Part shown: in pieces, positions 44,429 through 51,929 of the stretch
Layout of the letters: each line of letters starts with the position of its first letter
Numbering within the stretch: the stretch's first letter is position 1
Program-made: the position numbers and the translations under genes
The notes under the pieces: model-generated
Database searches by the model: none
The model's input: only the letters and a program-made list of their open reading frames with translations
Told to the model about the DNA's origin: nothing
Assembly (NCBI GenBank): GCA_045639125.1
Contig: JAZUCL010000010.1
Coordinates: forward strand, 1-64,000
DNA length: 64,000 bases
Direction: 5' to 3'
Source: JAZUCL01 sp045639125
Lineage (GTDB): Bacteria > Bacillota > Clostridia > Oscillospirales > QAMX01

Positions 44429-45148
44429 ATGATTATCTTACCTGCAATCGACTTAAAGGACGGCAAGTGTGTACGTCTTTATAAGGGCGATTTTGATACT
44501 GTACATACTGTTGCAGACAGTGCTGTAGATACGGCACGTTATTTCGTTTCATGTGGTGCAGAAATGATACACATGGTAGATTTAGACGGTGCAAAAACTG
44601 GTGACGGCAAGAACTTAGAGGTTGTCCGTTCTGTCATTGATGAGGTTGGTGTAAAAGTTGAACTTGGTGGCGGTATGCGTACCATGTCAGACATTGACCG
44701 AGCAATCGAATTAGGAGTCAGCCGAGTAATTATCGGCTCTGCCGCCGTTAAGAATCCCCAATTAGTTAAAGAAGCAGTTAATAAGTACGGTGATCAAATT
44801 GCCGTTGGTATTGATGCTTTAGGCGGTAGTGTTCGTACAGAGGGTTGGATTGAAAATTCAGGTCTTGACTACATTGAATTTTCTAAGTTGATGGCATCTT
44901 TTGGTGTTAAAACTATCATCTTCACCGACATCGACAAGGACGGATTACAAGAAGGTCCGTCATTTGACGCTCTTAAACGTCTGCGTAACGAGGTAGATTG
45001 TGCTATTGTGGCAAGCGGCGGTGTCACCACTCTTTCAGACATTGAAAGACTTCGTGATATGGGCATTGAATATGCAATTGCAGGCAAAGCAGTTTATGCA
45101 GGCACTCTCGACTTAAAAAAAGCAGTTTTAATCGGAGGTGGGAAATAG
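44429..45148 (+). CDS. hisA: ProFAR isomerase (phosphoribosylformimino isomerase)
   Basis: Catalyses the Amadori rearrangement before the HisHF step. The 239-residue beta/alpha barrel shows the half-barrel repeats characteristic of HisA: ILPAIDLKDGKCVRLYKGD with the catalytic Asp, ELGGGMRT, and later TDIDKDGLQEGP and ASGGVTTL. AAAGGAG precedes the ATG. Its TAG overlaps the hisF GTG by one base. Confidence 0.95.
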   Translation: MIILPAIDLKDGKCVRLYKGDFDTVHTVADSAVDTARYFVSCGAEMIHMVDLDGAKTGDGKNLEVVRSVIDEVGVKVELGGGMRTMSDIDRAIELGVSRVIIGSAAVKNPQLVKEAVNKYGDQIAVGIDALGGSVRTEGWIENSGLDYIEFSKLMASFGVKTIIFTDIDKDGLQEGPSFDALKRLRNEVDCAIVASGGVTTLSDIERLRDMGIEYAIAGKAVYAGTLDLKKAVLIGGGK

Positions 45149-45906
45149 TGCTTGCGAAACGTATTATCCCCTGCCTCGATGTTCACATGGGACGTGTCGT
45201 TAAAGGCGTAAATTTCGTCAATCTCCGTGATGCAGGTGACCCTGTTGAACTTGCAAAGTTTTACAGTCAGCAAGGTGCAGATGAAATCGTATTTCTTGAT
45301 ATCACAGCGACTCATGAGGCTCGTTCAACTATGGTTGACGTTATCTCCCGTACCGCAGAAAATGTATTTGTTCCCCTTACAGTAGGTGGCGGTATTCGTA
45401 CTGTTGATGATTTTAAGGAGATACTTCGTGCAGGTGCTGACAAAATATCGGTAAACTCAGCCGCTGTTCGTGATAAGTACCTTATTTTACGTGGTGCGGA
45501 GCGTTTTGGCAGTCAGTGCGTAGTTCTTGCCATCGATGCTAAACGCAATGCACAAGGACGATTTGAGGTCGTAATCAATGGCGGTCGAGTATTTACAGGT
45601 CTTGATGCAGTTGAATGGGCAGTAGAGGGTGCACGTCTTGGTGCCGGTGAAATTCTGCTTACTTCTATGGATGCTGACGGTACAAAATCAGGCTTTGATA
45701 TCGAACTAACTCAGGCCATTGTAAAAGAGGTCAACGTGCCTGTAATCATGTCAGGCGGTTGTGGTTCTTTGGAGCATTTCTACGACGGATTTACTTATGG
45801 CGGAGGTGATGCGGCTCTTGCTGCAACGCTGTTCCATTACGGTGAATTGACGGTACCACAAGTCAAAGACTATCTCGCTACACGTGGTATTGATGTCAGA
45901 AAATAA
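45148..45906 (+). CDS. hisF: Imidazole glycerol phosphate synthase, cyclase subunit
   Basis: Uses ammonia from HisH to make IGP and AICAR. The 252-residue barrel opens with AKRIIPCLDVHMGRVVKGV (catalytic Asp) and has LDITATHE, VGGGIRT, TSMDADGTKSGFD (second Asp) and SGGCGS. The start is GTG at 45148, with GGAGG 9 nt upstream in the end of hisA. HisF and HisA share the barrel origin. Confidence 0.95.
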   Translation: MLAKRIIPCLDVHMGRVVKGVNFVNLRDAGDPVELAKFYSQQGADEIVFLDITATHEARSTMVDVISRTAENVFVPLTVGGGIRTVDDFKEILRAGADKISVNSAAVRDKYLILRGAERFGSQCVVLAIDAKRNAQGRFEVVINGGRVFTGLDAVEWAVEGARLGAGEILLTSMDADGTKSGFDIELTQAIVKEVNVPVIMSGGCGSLEHFYDGFTYGGGDAALAATLFHYGELTVPQVKDYLATRGIDVRK

Positions 45907-45928
45907 CATTTTAGTAAGGATTGATAAC

Positions 45929-46243
45929 ATGGACACTTCCATATTTTTCAAAAAATCCCCCTTAATTCCTGCCATCGTACAAGACGCTGAAACAAAGCAG
46001 GTTTTAATGCTTGGTTATGTAAATGAGGAGGCACTTCGTTTAACGCTTGAAACAAAAACAGCGTGGTTCTTCTCACGAAGCCGTCAGAAACTTTGGAATA
46101 AGGGTGAAAGTTCAGGCAATTTTCTCCATATAGTTTCTGTCTATGGTGACTGCGATGATGACACTATTTTATACATAGCAAACCCTGTCGGTCCGACTTG
46201 TCACACGGGCAAAACAAGTTGTTTCTTTAATCAAATACTCTAA
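45929..46243 (+). CDS. hisI: Phosphoribosyl-AMP cyclohydrolase
   Basis: Opens the adenine ring in the third histidine step. A monofunctional 104-residue protein with AWFFSRSRQKLWNKGE and the metal-binding DCDDDT and PTCHTGKTSCF segments, including the conserved Cys and Asp residues. I start at the ATG at 45929, after AAGGA; an in-frame upstream extension overlaps hisF and lacks support. The partner activity HisE is encoded separately just downstream. Confidence 0.93.
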   Translation: MDTSIFFKKSPLIPAIVQDAETKQVLMLGYVNEEALRLTLETKTAWFFSRSRQKLWNKGESSGNFLHIVSVYGDCDDDTILYIANPVGPTCHTGKTSCFFNQIL

Positions 46244-46263
46244 TATTGAAAGGATGGATAAAA

Positions 46264-46590
46264 ATGGCAAATCCTATGACTGAGTTATATGAGGTAGTTT
46301 CTGACCGTAAAGTAAATCCACAAAAAGACTCTTACACTTGCTATCTATTTGAGAAAGGCATTGACAAAATATTAAAGAAGATCGGTGAGGAAGCAAGCGA
46401 AACGATCATTGCCGCAAAGAATAAGGATAATCAGGAACTAACAATGGAAATCTGCGACCTGTTATACCATCTAACCGTTTTAATGGTAAATGAGGGTGTC
46501 AAATTAGAGGACGTTGAAGAGGAACTTACAAAGCGTAGTGCAAAGATAGGAAACCTCAAAACATTCCACGTAAGTGATCACAACACATAA
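46264..46590 (+). CDS. hisE: Phosphoribosyl-ATP pyrophosphatase
   Basis: Hydrolyses phosphoribosyl-ATP to phosphoribosyl-AMP. The 108-residue all-helical MazG-like protein has KKIGEEASETIIAAKN and EICDLLYHLTVLM, whose Glu and Asp residues bind magnesium. The ATG at 46264 follows AAAGGATGG. It is the last gene of the operon and is closed by a strong terminator. The separate hisI and hisE contrast with the fused HisIE of enteric bacteria. Confidence 0.94.
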   Translation: MANPMTELYEVVSDRKVNPQKDSYTCYLFEKGIDKILKKIGEEASETIIAAKNKDNQELTMEICDLLYHLTVLMVNEGVKLEDVEEELTKRSAKIGNLKTFHVSDHNT

Positions 46591-46596
46591 GATACA

Positions 46597-46633
46597 TTAA
46601 CCCCGCCTCGGTTACATACCGAGGCGGGGTTAA
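46597..46633 (+). terminator. Histidine operon terminator, shared with the convergent gene
   Basis: A 16-bp perfect GC-rich stem (46597-46612 with 46618-46633, loop TACAT). It sits directly between the ends of hisE and the convergent membrane-protein gene and its AT-rich flanks suit termination in both directions. Confidence 0.85.
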
Positions 46634-46634
46634 C

Positions 46635-46955
46635 TTATCTCTCAATCTTTCCGTTCTTCACAGTTACAATAACCAAAGTAATAATCAATACTGGAATCCA
46701 CCAAAACAGACCGTAAGTTGCACCTACACCGTAATTGATATACGCACCGTTATCGTAATAGAAAAGTGCCCATGCAAAGTCAATTACAACTTCTGCAATC
46801 AGTAAGCCGATAAGCATTGTCTTTTTGCCCTGCTTTGTGCGATTTTGTTTGATTAAAAAACCAATGCCCAAATACGCAGCAACACAGATAACCCAGAACA
46901 AAAGCCAGATTTCAGCACCGTGTACATTCGATAATGAATATATAGCAGTTACCAC
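46635..46955 (-). CDS. Small integral membrane protein of unknown function
   Basis: 106 residues with three predicted membrane helices (about 16-34, 46-65 and 81-99) separated by a basic loop (KQNRTKQGKK) and ending in a charged tail. The start is GTG at 46955 with AAGGGGAG upstream. I do not recognise a family. It is the last of three small minus-strand genes and its ribosome site overlaps the end of the 57-residue gene before it, so the three are probably one operon. The Trp- and Tyr-rich final loop (YGLFWWIP) is distinctive. Confidence 0.75.
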   Translation of the reverse strand: MVTAIYSLSNVHGAEIWLLFWVICVAAYLGIGFLIKQNRTKQGKKTMLIGLLIAEVVIDFAWALFYYDNGAYINYGVGATYGLFWWIPVLIITLVIVTVKNGKIER

Positions 46956-46970
46956 TTAATTACACTCCCC

Positions 46971-47144
46971 TTACTTCTTTTTATACAGCACAAAGAAGAT
47001 TACGCTAAACAAAAGTGGAAATATAATGCGGCCGTAATTCACACCGCCCACACCTCTTTGGGCAATCCCCTCAACAATATAGGGTATGCCTGTCAAAAAA
47101 GCAATTATGGCAATAACAGAAACTATCAAATATACTTTTTTCAT
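46971..47144 (-). CDS. 57-residue membrane protein of unknown function
   Basis: A short gene with AAAGGAG upstream of the ATG at 47144. The product has two hydrophobic helices, at about 4-24 and 40-54, joined by a Gly-rich loop (RGVGGVNYG) and ending YKKK. Its opening MKKVYLIVSVIAIIAF is close to the next gene upstream (MKKVYIVIIIALFVI), including 14 identical bases after the start. No family is recognised. The close packing with its neighbours (16 bp and 55 bp) and good ribosome site support it as real. Confidence 0.65.
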   Translation of the reverse strand: MKKVYLIVSVIAIIAFLTGIPYIVEGIAQRGVGGVNYGRIIFPLLFSVIFFVLYKKK

Positions 47145-47199
47145 TGAAAATCTCCTTTCAAATTATCTTAATCGGAAATCTCACATATTTCAGATACTG

Positions 47200-47616
47200 T
47201 CAATTATTAAAATACTTTGAAATTAAAGTAAGAATCTGCTCATTTGCTTTATAAACACCCTCATATGGAATTTCAATATATGTTTGAGCGTTTTCAGCAT
47301 AAATAAAATACTGATAAGCACGATCCGGAGTCTCAACCACCACAGAATAGTACGGTCTTACTGCAGGATAATCATTTACACTCATCGTTCTCGTTGGTTG
47401 AGTGTTCTCGATTTTCACCAAAAATTCGCTGAAATCAGCCGATTCAACCGTAGCGGAAAAATTGTCATTATCATTAAGTAAAATAGAGGTAACGGTTTCC
47501 AAATCGGGACAGATAATCTGATCTGCTTTGGGAAATAAACGGTCAAAAACCAAATATGCACTTGGAACTGCAATAACAAACAAGGCGATTATTATAACAA
47601 TGTATACTTTTTTCAC
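47200..47616 (-). CDS. DUF5301-like membrane-anchored protein
   Basis: 138 residues: an N-terminal signal-anchor helix (about 4-22) without a lipobox Cys, then an extracellular domain containing VTSILLND, an IENTQPTRTMSVND segment and VVVETPDRAYQYFIYAENAQ followed by IEIPYEGVYKANEQ. These blocks match what I recall of DUF5301, a clostridial family of unknown function. The start is GTG at 47616, 7 nt after AAGGGG. It is the first gene of the three-gene membrane operon. Confidence 0.72.
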   Translation of the reverse strand: MKKVYIVIIIALFVIAVPSAYLVFDRLFPKADQIICPDLETVTSILLNDNDNFSATVESADFSEFLVKIENTQPTRTMSVNDYPAVRPYYSVVVETPDRAYQYFIYAENAQTYIEIPYEGVYKANEQILTLISKYFNN

Positions 47617-47660
47617 TGGTAATCCCCTTCACTCAATCCTCATTTTTCTAACTCAACTAC

Positions 47661-47688
47661 ATTTTACCATAAAACTCTCCAAAAATAA
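47661..47688 (-). promoter_or_regulatory. Weak promoter for the small membrane-protein genes
   Basis: On the minus strand TTATTT (47688-47683), 16 bp, TAAAAT (47666-47661), 45 bp before the DUF5301-like gene. The -35 box is poor. Confidence 0.35.
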
Positions 47689-47707
47689 ATACCCAATAAC
47701 GAAGAAA

Positions 47708-47732
47708 GAGGTATAGCCTTTGGCCATACCTC
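47708..47732 (-). terminator. Terminator downstream of rpsU
   Basis: GAGGTATAGCC (47708-47718) pairs with GGCCATACCTC (47722-47732) with one A-C mismatch and a TTT loop. On the minus strand it continues into CTTTCTTCG. It ends the rpsU transcript 55 bp after the stop. Confidence 0.65.
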
Positions 47733-47786
47733 ATCCTATACATATCTTGTTTTGCATCGTCTTAACTCACGTTAAGGCAGTAGTTC

Positions 47787-47972
47787 TTAATACTTGAACT
47801 TCTTGCTCTTTGCACGTGCTGCTTCAGACTTTTTACGACGCTTAACGCTGGGGCTCTCGTAGTGCTCTCTCTTGCGGAGCTCGGAAAGCACGCCCGCTTT
47901 TGCGCAGGAACGCTTAAATCTTCTAAGCGCATTGTCCAAGGACTCGCCTTCTTTTACGCGGACTTCTGACAT
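47787..47972 (-). CDS. rpsU: 30S ribosomal protein bS21
   Basis: A 61-residue basic small-subunit protein that helps start-site recognition on 16S rRNA. SEVRVKEGESLDNALRRFKR and REHYESPSVKRRKKSEAARA are the family signatures, and the C-terminal tail is strongly basic. GGAGGG lies 6 nt before the ATG. It lies 141 bp beyond leuS with no terminator between them, so it may be read from the long operon as well as from its own AT-rich upstream region. Confidence 0.96.
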   Translation of the reverse strand: MSEVRVKEGESLDNALRRFKRSCAKAGVLSELRKREHYESPSVKRRKKSEAARAKSKKFKY

Positions 47973-48113
47973 AATTTTCCCTCCCCCCGCGCAGCGACTA
48001 TCGCTGCTGCTTGTGAATCAAATCATATTTTGTACTTAAAGCACACAATATGGATATAACAAATACGCTACAATATATTATATTAAAACAATTTCGATTT
48101 GTCAAGTAAAATA

Positions 48114-50516
48114 TTACTTTATAACAATATTTACTATCTTATTCTTGATAACAATCGTTTTTACGATTGTTTTACCCTCAATTGCCTCGCTGACTTTTGC
48201 GTCTGCGGTAGCAGTTGCGATAACTTCTGCCTCGTCTGCATCGGCAGGAACTACGATAACACCTTTAAGTTTACCGTTGACCTGAACAGCAACCTCAACA
48301 GATGCGTCAACTGTCTTTGCTTCATCGTATACAGGCCACTGTGCAACTGCACAGAGGTCTGTATTGCCTATAGACTCCCACAGTTCTTCGCAAAGGTGGG
48401 GTGCAAACGGGCAAAGGAGGCGAACGAATATGCTAAGTTCGTCACGAGTCAGTGAACCTTCGTCGTAGATAGAGTTGATAAGAGTCATAAGTGCCGCAAT
48501 TGCCGTATTGAACTTCATTTCCTCTATATCTTCTGATACTTTCTTAATTGTCTTATGGAATGCGGACTCAAGTTTTGCAGTTATGCCATCGCCGGATACC
48601 ATATCACCAAGACCTGCCACACGCTCCAAGAATCTCTTACAACCCTTAACTGAACTGTCGTTCCAGGGAGCAGCGGAAGCGTAGTCACCCATAAAGAGAA
48701 TATAAACACGAAGTACGTCTGCACCGTATACGTCGATTACGTCGTTGGGGTCGATAACATTACCCTTGGACTTGGACATCTTATCGCCGTCAGGACCGAG
48801 AATAAGGCCCTGTGCGGTACGCTTTGCATACGGCTCTGCAGTATTGACAACGCCAATATCGTAGAGGAAATGATGCCAGAAACGAGAATAAATCATGTGA
48901 CGAGTAACGTGTTCCATACCTCCGTTGTACCAGTCAACAGGCATCCAGTACTCAAGTGCTTCCTTGGAAGCAAGAGCGTTTTCATTCTTCGGGTCACAGT
49001 AACGCAGGAAGTACCAAGAAGAACCTGCCCACTGAGGCATAGTATCGGTCTCACGTTTCGCCGCACCACCACATTTTGGACAAGTGCAGTTTACGAAAGA
49101 ATCAATCTTTGCAAGAGGCGACTCGCCACCCTCACCGGGTACGAAATTCTCAACGTCGGGCAATCTCAAGGGAAGTTCCTCATAAGGTACACCGACCATA
49201 CCGCAGGTGGGACAATGGATAATCGGAATTGGCTCGCCCCAATATCTCTGACGGTTGAACGCCCAGTCTTTCATCTTGTACTGTACGCCCTTCTCGCCTA
49301 CGCCCTTTTCCTCTAAGTAAGTAAGCATCTTGGCAATTGCCTCTTTCTTTGTGGCAATGCCGTTTAAGAAGTCGGAGTTGACCATTTCGCCGTCGCCTGT
49401 ATAAGCAGTTTTGTTAATATCGCCGCCTTTGATGACCTCGATAATGTCGATACCGAACTTTTTAGCAAATTCATAGTCACGGTCGTCATGTGCAGGAACA
49501 GCCATGATTGCACCTGTGCCGTAACCCATCATAACATAGTCGGAAATGTAAATTGGAATTTCCTTGCCGTTTGCAGGATTGATTGCAGTAAGACCGTTGA
49601 TACAAACACCTGTCTTATCCTTGACAAGTTGGGTACGTTCAAACTCAGTCTTCTTTGCACATTCTTCTTTATATGCCTCAAGTGCATCCATATTGGTGAT
49701 GCGGTCGCTATACTTTTCGATGATAGGATGCTCAGGTGCGATAACCATAAATGTTACGCCGAACATCGTATCGGGACGTGTAGTATAGATACGAAGGCTA
49801 TCGTCAGTGCCTGCAATCTTAAAGTTTACAAATGCACCTTCGCTTCTGCCGATCCAGTTCTCCTGCTGCATCTTAACGCTGGGCAGGTAGTCTACGTCAG
49901 CAAGACCGTTAAGAAGTTTATCTGCATACGCAGTGATACGAAGATACCATACGTCTTTTGTTTTCTGTACGATATCATTGTGGCAGATATCGCACTTACC
50001 ACCCTGAGAGTCCTCGTTGGAAAGAACAACTTTACAGTGGGGGCAATAGTTTACAAGGGTAGTTGCACGGAATACAAGACCCTCATCGAACATCTTGCGG
50101 AAAATCCACTGTGTCCACTTGTAGTAGCCTTCTTCCGTGGTATCAATAACACGGTCCCAATCGAAAGAGTAGCCTACACGTTTAAGCTGGGAAGTGAATT
50201 TTTCGATATTCATATCGGTAACTTTACGGGGATGGATACCTGTCTTAACGGCATAGTTCTCAGTAGGCAGACCATAAGCATCAAAACCTATGGGGAACAA
50301 TACGTTATAGCCTTCCATACGGCGTTTACGGCCGATAACTTCCATTCCGGAGTACGCCTTGATATGACCTACGTGCATACCTGCACCACTTGGATATGGG
50401 AATTCTACAAGTCCGTAGAACTTCTTCTTTGAACGGTCTTCAGTTGCCTTGAACACCTGTTCATTATCCCAACGTGCCTGCCATTTAGGTTCAATCGCTT
50501 TGAAATCGTGTTTCAT
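48114..50516 (-). CDS. leuS: Leucyl-tRNA synthetase
   Basis: Charges tRNA-Leu. The 800-residue class I synthetase has the HIGH-type motif MHVGH within YPSGAGMHVGHIKAY near residue 45, zinc-type CPHC/CDIC segments, the CP1 editing domain (about 220-400, TTRPDTMFG and the GTGAIMAVPAHDDRD motif), WAGSSWYFLRYCD, and KMSKSKGN near residue 575. The length is normal for the bacterial form. AAAAAGG lies 12 nt before the ATG. It follows rsfS by 22 bp, without a T-box. Confidence 0.97.
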   Translation of the reverse strand: MKHDFKAIEPKWQARWDNEQVFKATEDRSKKKFYGLVEFPYPSGAGMHVGHIKAYSGMEVIGRKRRMEGYNVLFPIGFDAYGLPTENYAVKTGIHPRKVTDMNIEKFTSQLKRVGYSFDWDRVIDTTEEGYYKWTQWIFRKMFDEGLVFRATTLVNYCPHCKVVLSNEDSQGGKCDICHNDIVQKTKDVWYLRITAYADKLLNGLADVDYLPSVKMQQENWIGRSEGAFVNFKIAGTDDSLRIYTTRPDTMFGVTFMVIAPEHPIIEKYSDRITNMDALEAYKEECAKKTEFERTQLVKDKTGVCINGLTAINPANGKEIPIYISDYVMMGYGTGAIMAVPAHDDRDYEFAKKFGIDIIEVIKGGDINKTAYTGDGEMVNSDFLNGIATKKEAIAKMLTYLEEKGVGEKGVQYKMKDWAFNRQRYWGEPIPIIHCPTCGMVGVPYEELPLRLPDVENFVPGEGGESPLAKIDSFVNCTCPKCGGAAKRETDTMPQWAGSSWYFLRYCDPKNENALASKEALEYWMPVDWYNGGMEHVTRHMIYSRFWHHFLYDIGVVNTAEPYAKRTAQGLILGPDGDKMSKSKGNVIDPNDVIDVYGADVLRVYILFMGDYASAAPWNDSSVKGCKRFLERVAGLGDMVSGDGITAKLESAFHKTIKKVSEDIEEMKFNTAIAALMTLINSIYDEGSLTRDELSIFVRLLCPFAPHLCEELWESIGNTDLCAVAQWPVYDEAKTVDASVEVAVQVNGKLKGVIVVPADADEAEVIATATADAKVSEAIEGKTIVKTIVIKNKIVNIVIK

Positions 50517-50538
50517 ACTATATCAATCCTTTTTATGA

Positions 50539-50916
50539 TTATTTTCCCTCAGTAATTGTTTTTTTCGGTGCATCAGACCATAGACGTTCAAGAGAATAGA
50601 ACTGTCTTGAATCACGATGGAATGCGTGAACGACCATAAAGCCGTAATCAACTAAAATCCAAGTAGCAGACTCATATCCCTCAATGTGATGAGGTCTAAG
50701 TCCGTACTTTTCTTCCATAAGACGCTCCACTTCCTCTGACAACGTCTTTAAGTGGGTATTTGACGTACCTGTGCAGACGATGAAGTAGTCAGCGATAGAT
50801 GTCAAATCACGCACGTGCATTGTTTCAATATCAAGTGCACGTTTCTCCTCCAAAATACGTGTCACGTCAGCAACTATAGTTTCGATTTCCTGTTCTGTTA
50901 AATTCTTTTTGTCCAT
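50539..50916 (-). CDS. rsfS: Ribosome silencing factor RsfS (Iojap family)
   Basis: Binds uL14 on the large subunit and prevents joining with the small subunit when nutrients are scarce. The 125-residue protein contains ADYFIVCTGTSNTHLKTLS, EGYESATWILVDYGFMVVHAF and FYSLERLW, the classic Iojap pattern. The ATG at 50916 follows GAAAGG by 8 nt; an in-frame GTG at 50925 overlaps that site. It is usually linked to nadD and yqeK, as here, with two LCP genes inserted between. Confidence 0.94.
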   Translation of the reverse strand: MDKKNLTEQEIETIVADVTRILEEKRALDIETMHVRDLTSIADYFIVCTGTSNTHLKTLSEEVERLMEEKYGLRPHHIEGYESATWILVDYGFMVVHAFHRDSRQFYSLERLWSDAPKKTITEGK

Positions 50917-50939
50917 ATTATTCACCTTTCAAATTGCAG

Positions 50940-51926
50940 TTATTTTGCAATATTAAGTTCGGTTATTTCTTCAATATACGGATTAAAATGCTCATTTATA
51001 AGACTCAGTACTTCGCTCTTATTTGCAACAAAGTCTGCCCCCACGCCTCTGCCGGGCAATGTATAAGTTGTTACATTTTCAAAATCAAGGGATACGGCTT
51101 TCATACCAAGCCATAGCATCTGTGAAAAGCCGATATCAGTTTCAACATCTGACGTAACAACATTTATAAGTTGCGGAATAAGTGCGACTGCAGAGGGTGT
51201 CATAAGTTTCTGTGCCACAGCCTTATACAGTTTCTGCTGTGCACGAATCCTTCCTAAATCCTCGTCAGCATAACCGTCACGAAAACGCATATATTTTAGT
51301 GCATTTTCACCGTCAAGTGTCTGAACGCCCGCTTTTATGTCGATAACAAGGTCTTGGTCAGGGTCAAAATAGTACATATCTCTATCTACTTCCACCTCAA
51401 CACCACCTATTACATCAATAAGGCGTTCAAATACACTATAATTTAATACAACATAATTGTCTGGATAAAAACCAACAGTATTTTGTATTTCCTCAAGCAT
51501 ACGATCCATGCCTTTATTGTGGGCAGCGTTGATTTTATGCGTTTTCCCGTTTGCCATGTATGAGCGAGTGTCTCGTGGGATATTGAGAAGTGATATTTCG
51601 CCACTTTCCAAATCAAGAGATACAAGTACAATAGTATCTGTACGAGTCATATCAATATCCATGCCTGCCACAAGGCAAGTATAAAAATTGTCCTTACGAT
51701 TTTCCGCTGTTGTCAACGGACTTTCTCCATTCGGGATTCCGGGCATTACAAGTTCAGCAACAGTGTCTGACTTTGACAATTCGATTTTAGAAAGTGCATT
51801 TGGTGACATAGTCGCCAATGTATAGATACATATACACACAGCACACAATGATAAAAAAGTCAGTAATGTCAATAATGGACCATGACTTGCAAAGCCTTTC
51901 AAATCACGATATTTTACATATCTCAT
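50940..51926 (-). CDS. LytR-CpsA-Psr (LCP) family protein
   Basis: A membrane-anchored phosphotransferase that attaches teichoic acids or other glycopolymers from undecaprenyl diphosphate carriers to peptidoglycan. The 328 residues have one N-terminal helix (about 16-38) and an extracellular LCP domain with RTDTIVLVSLD, LNIPRDTRSY, KINAAHNKGM and YMRFRDGYADEDLGRI. Start ATG at 51926, 3 bp after the stop of the other LCP gene; its ribosome site is weak, so coupling is likely. Unlike its neighbour it has no repeat tail. Confidence 0.92.
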   Translation of the reverse strand: MRYVKYRDLKGFASHGPLLTLLTFLSLCAVCICIYTLATMSPNALSKIELSKSDTVAELVMPGIPNGESPLTTAENRKDNFYTCLVAGMDIDMTRTDTIVLVSLDLESGEISLLNIPRDTRSYMANGKTHKINAAHNKGMDRMLEEIQNTVGFYPDNYVVLNYSVFERLIDVIGGVEVEVDRDMYYFDPDQDLVIDIKAGVQTLDGENALKYMRFRDGYADEDLGRIRAQQKLYKAVAQKLMTPSAVALIPQLINVVTSDVETDIGFSQMLWLGMKAVSLDFENVTTYTLPGRGVGADFVANKSEVLSLINEHFNPYIEEITELNIAK

Positions 51927-51929
51927 GCT

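Noticed and set aside
49488..50432. 314-codon open frame on the plus strand opposite leuS
   Set aside because: It is the antisense of a highly conserved leucyl-tRNA synthetase, is rich in Cys and Ile as antisense frames are, and has no ribosome site.
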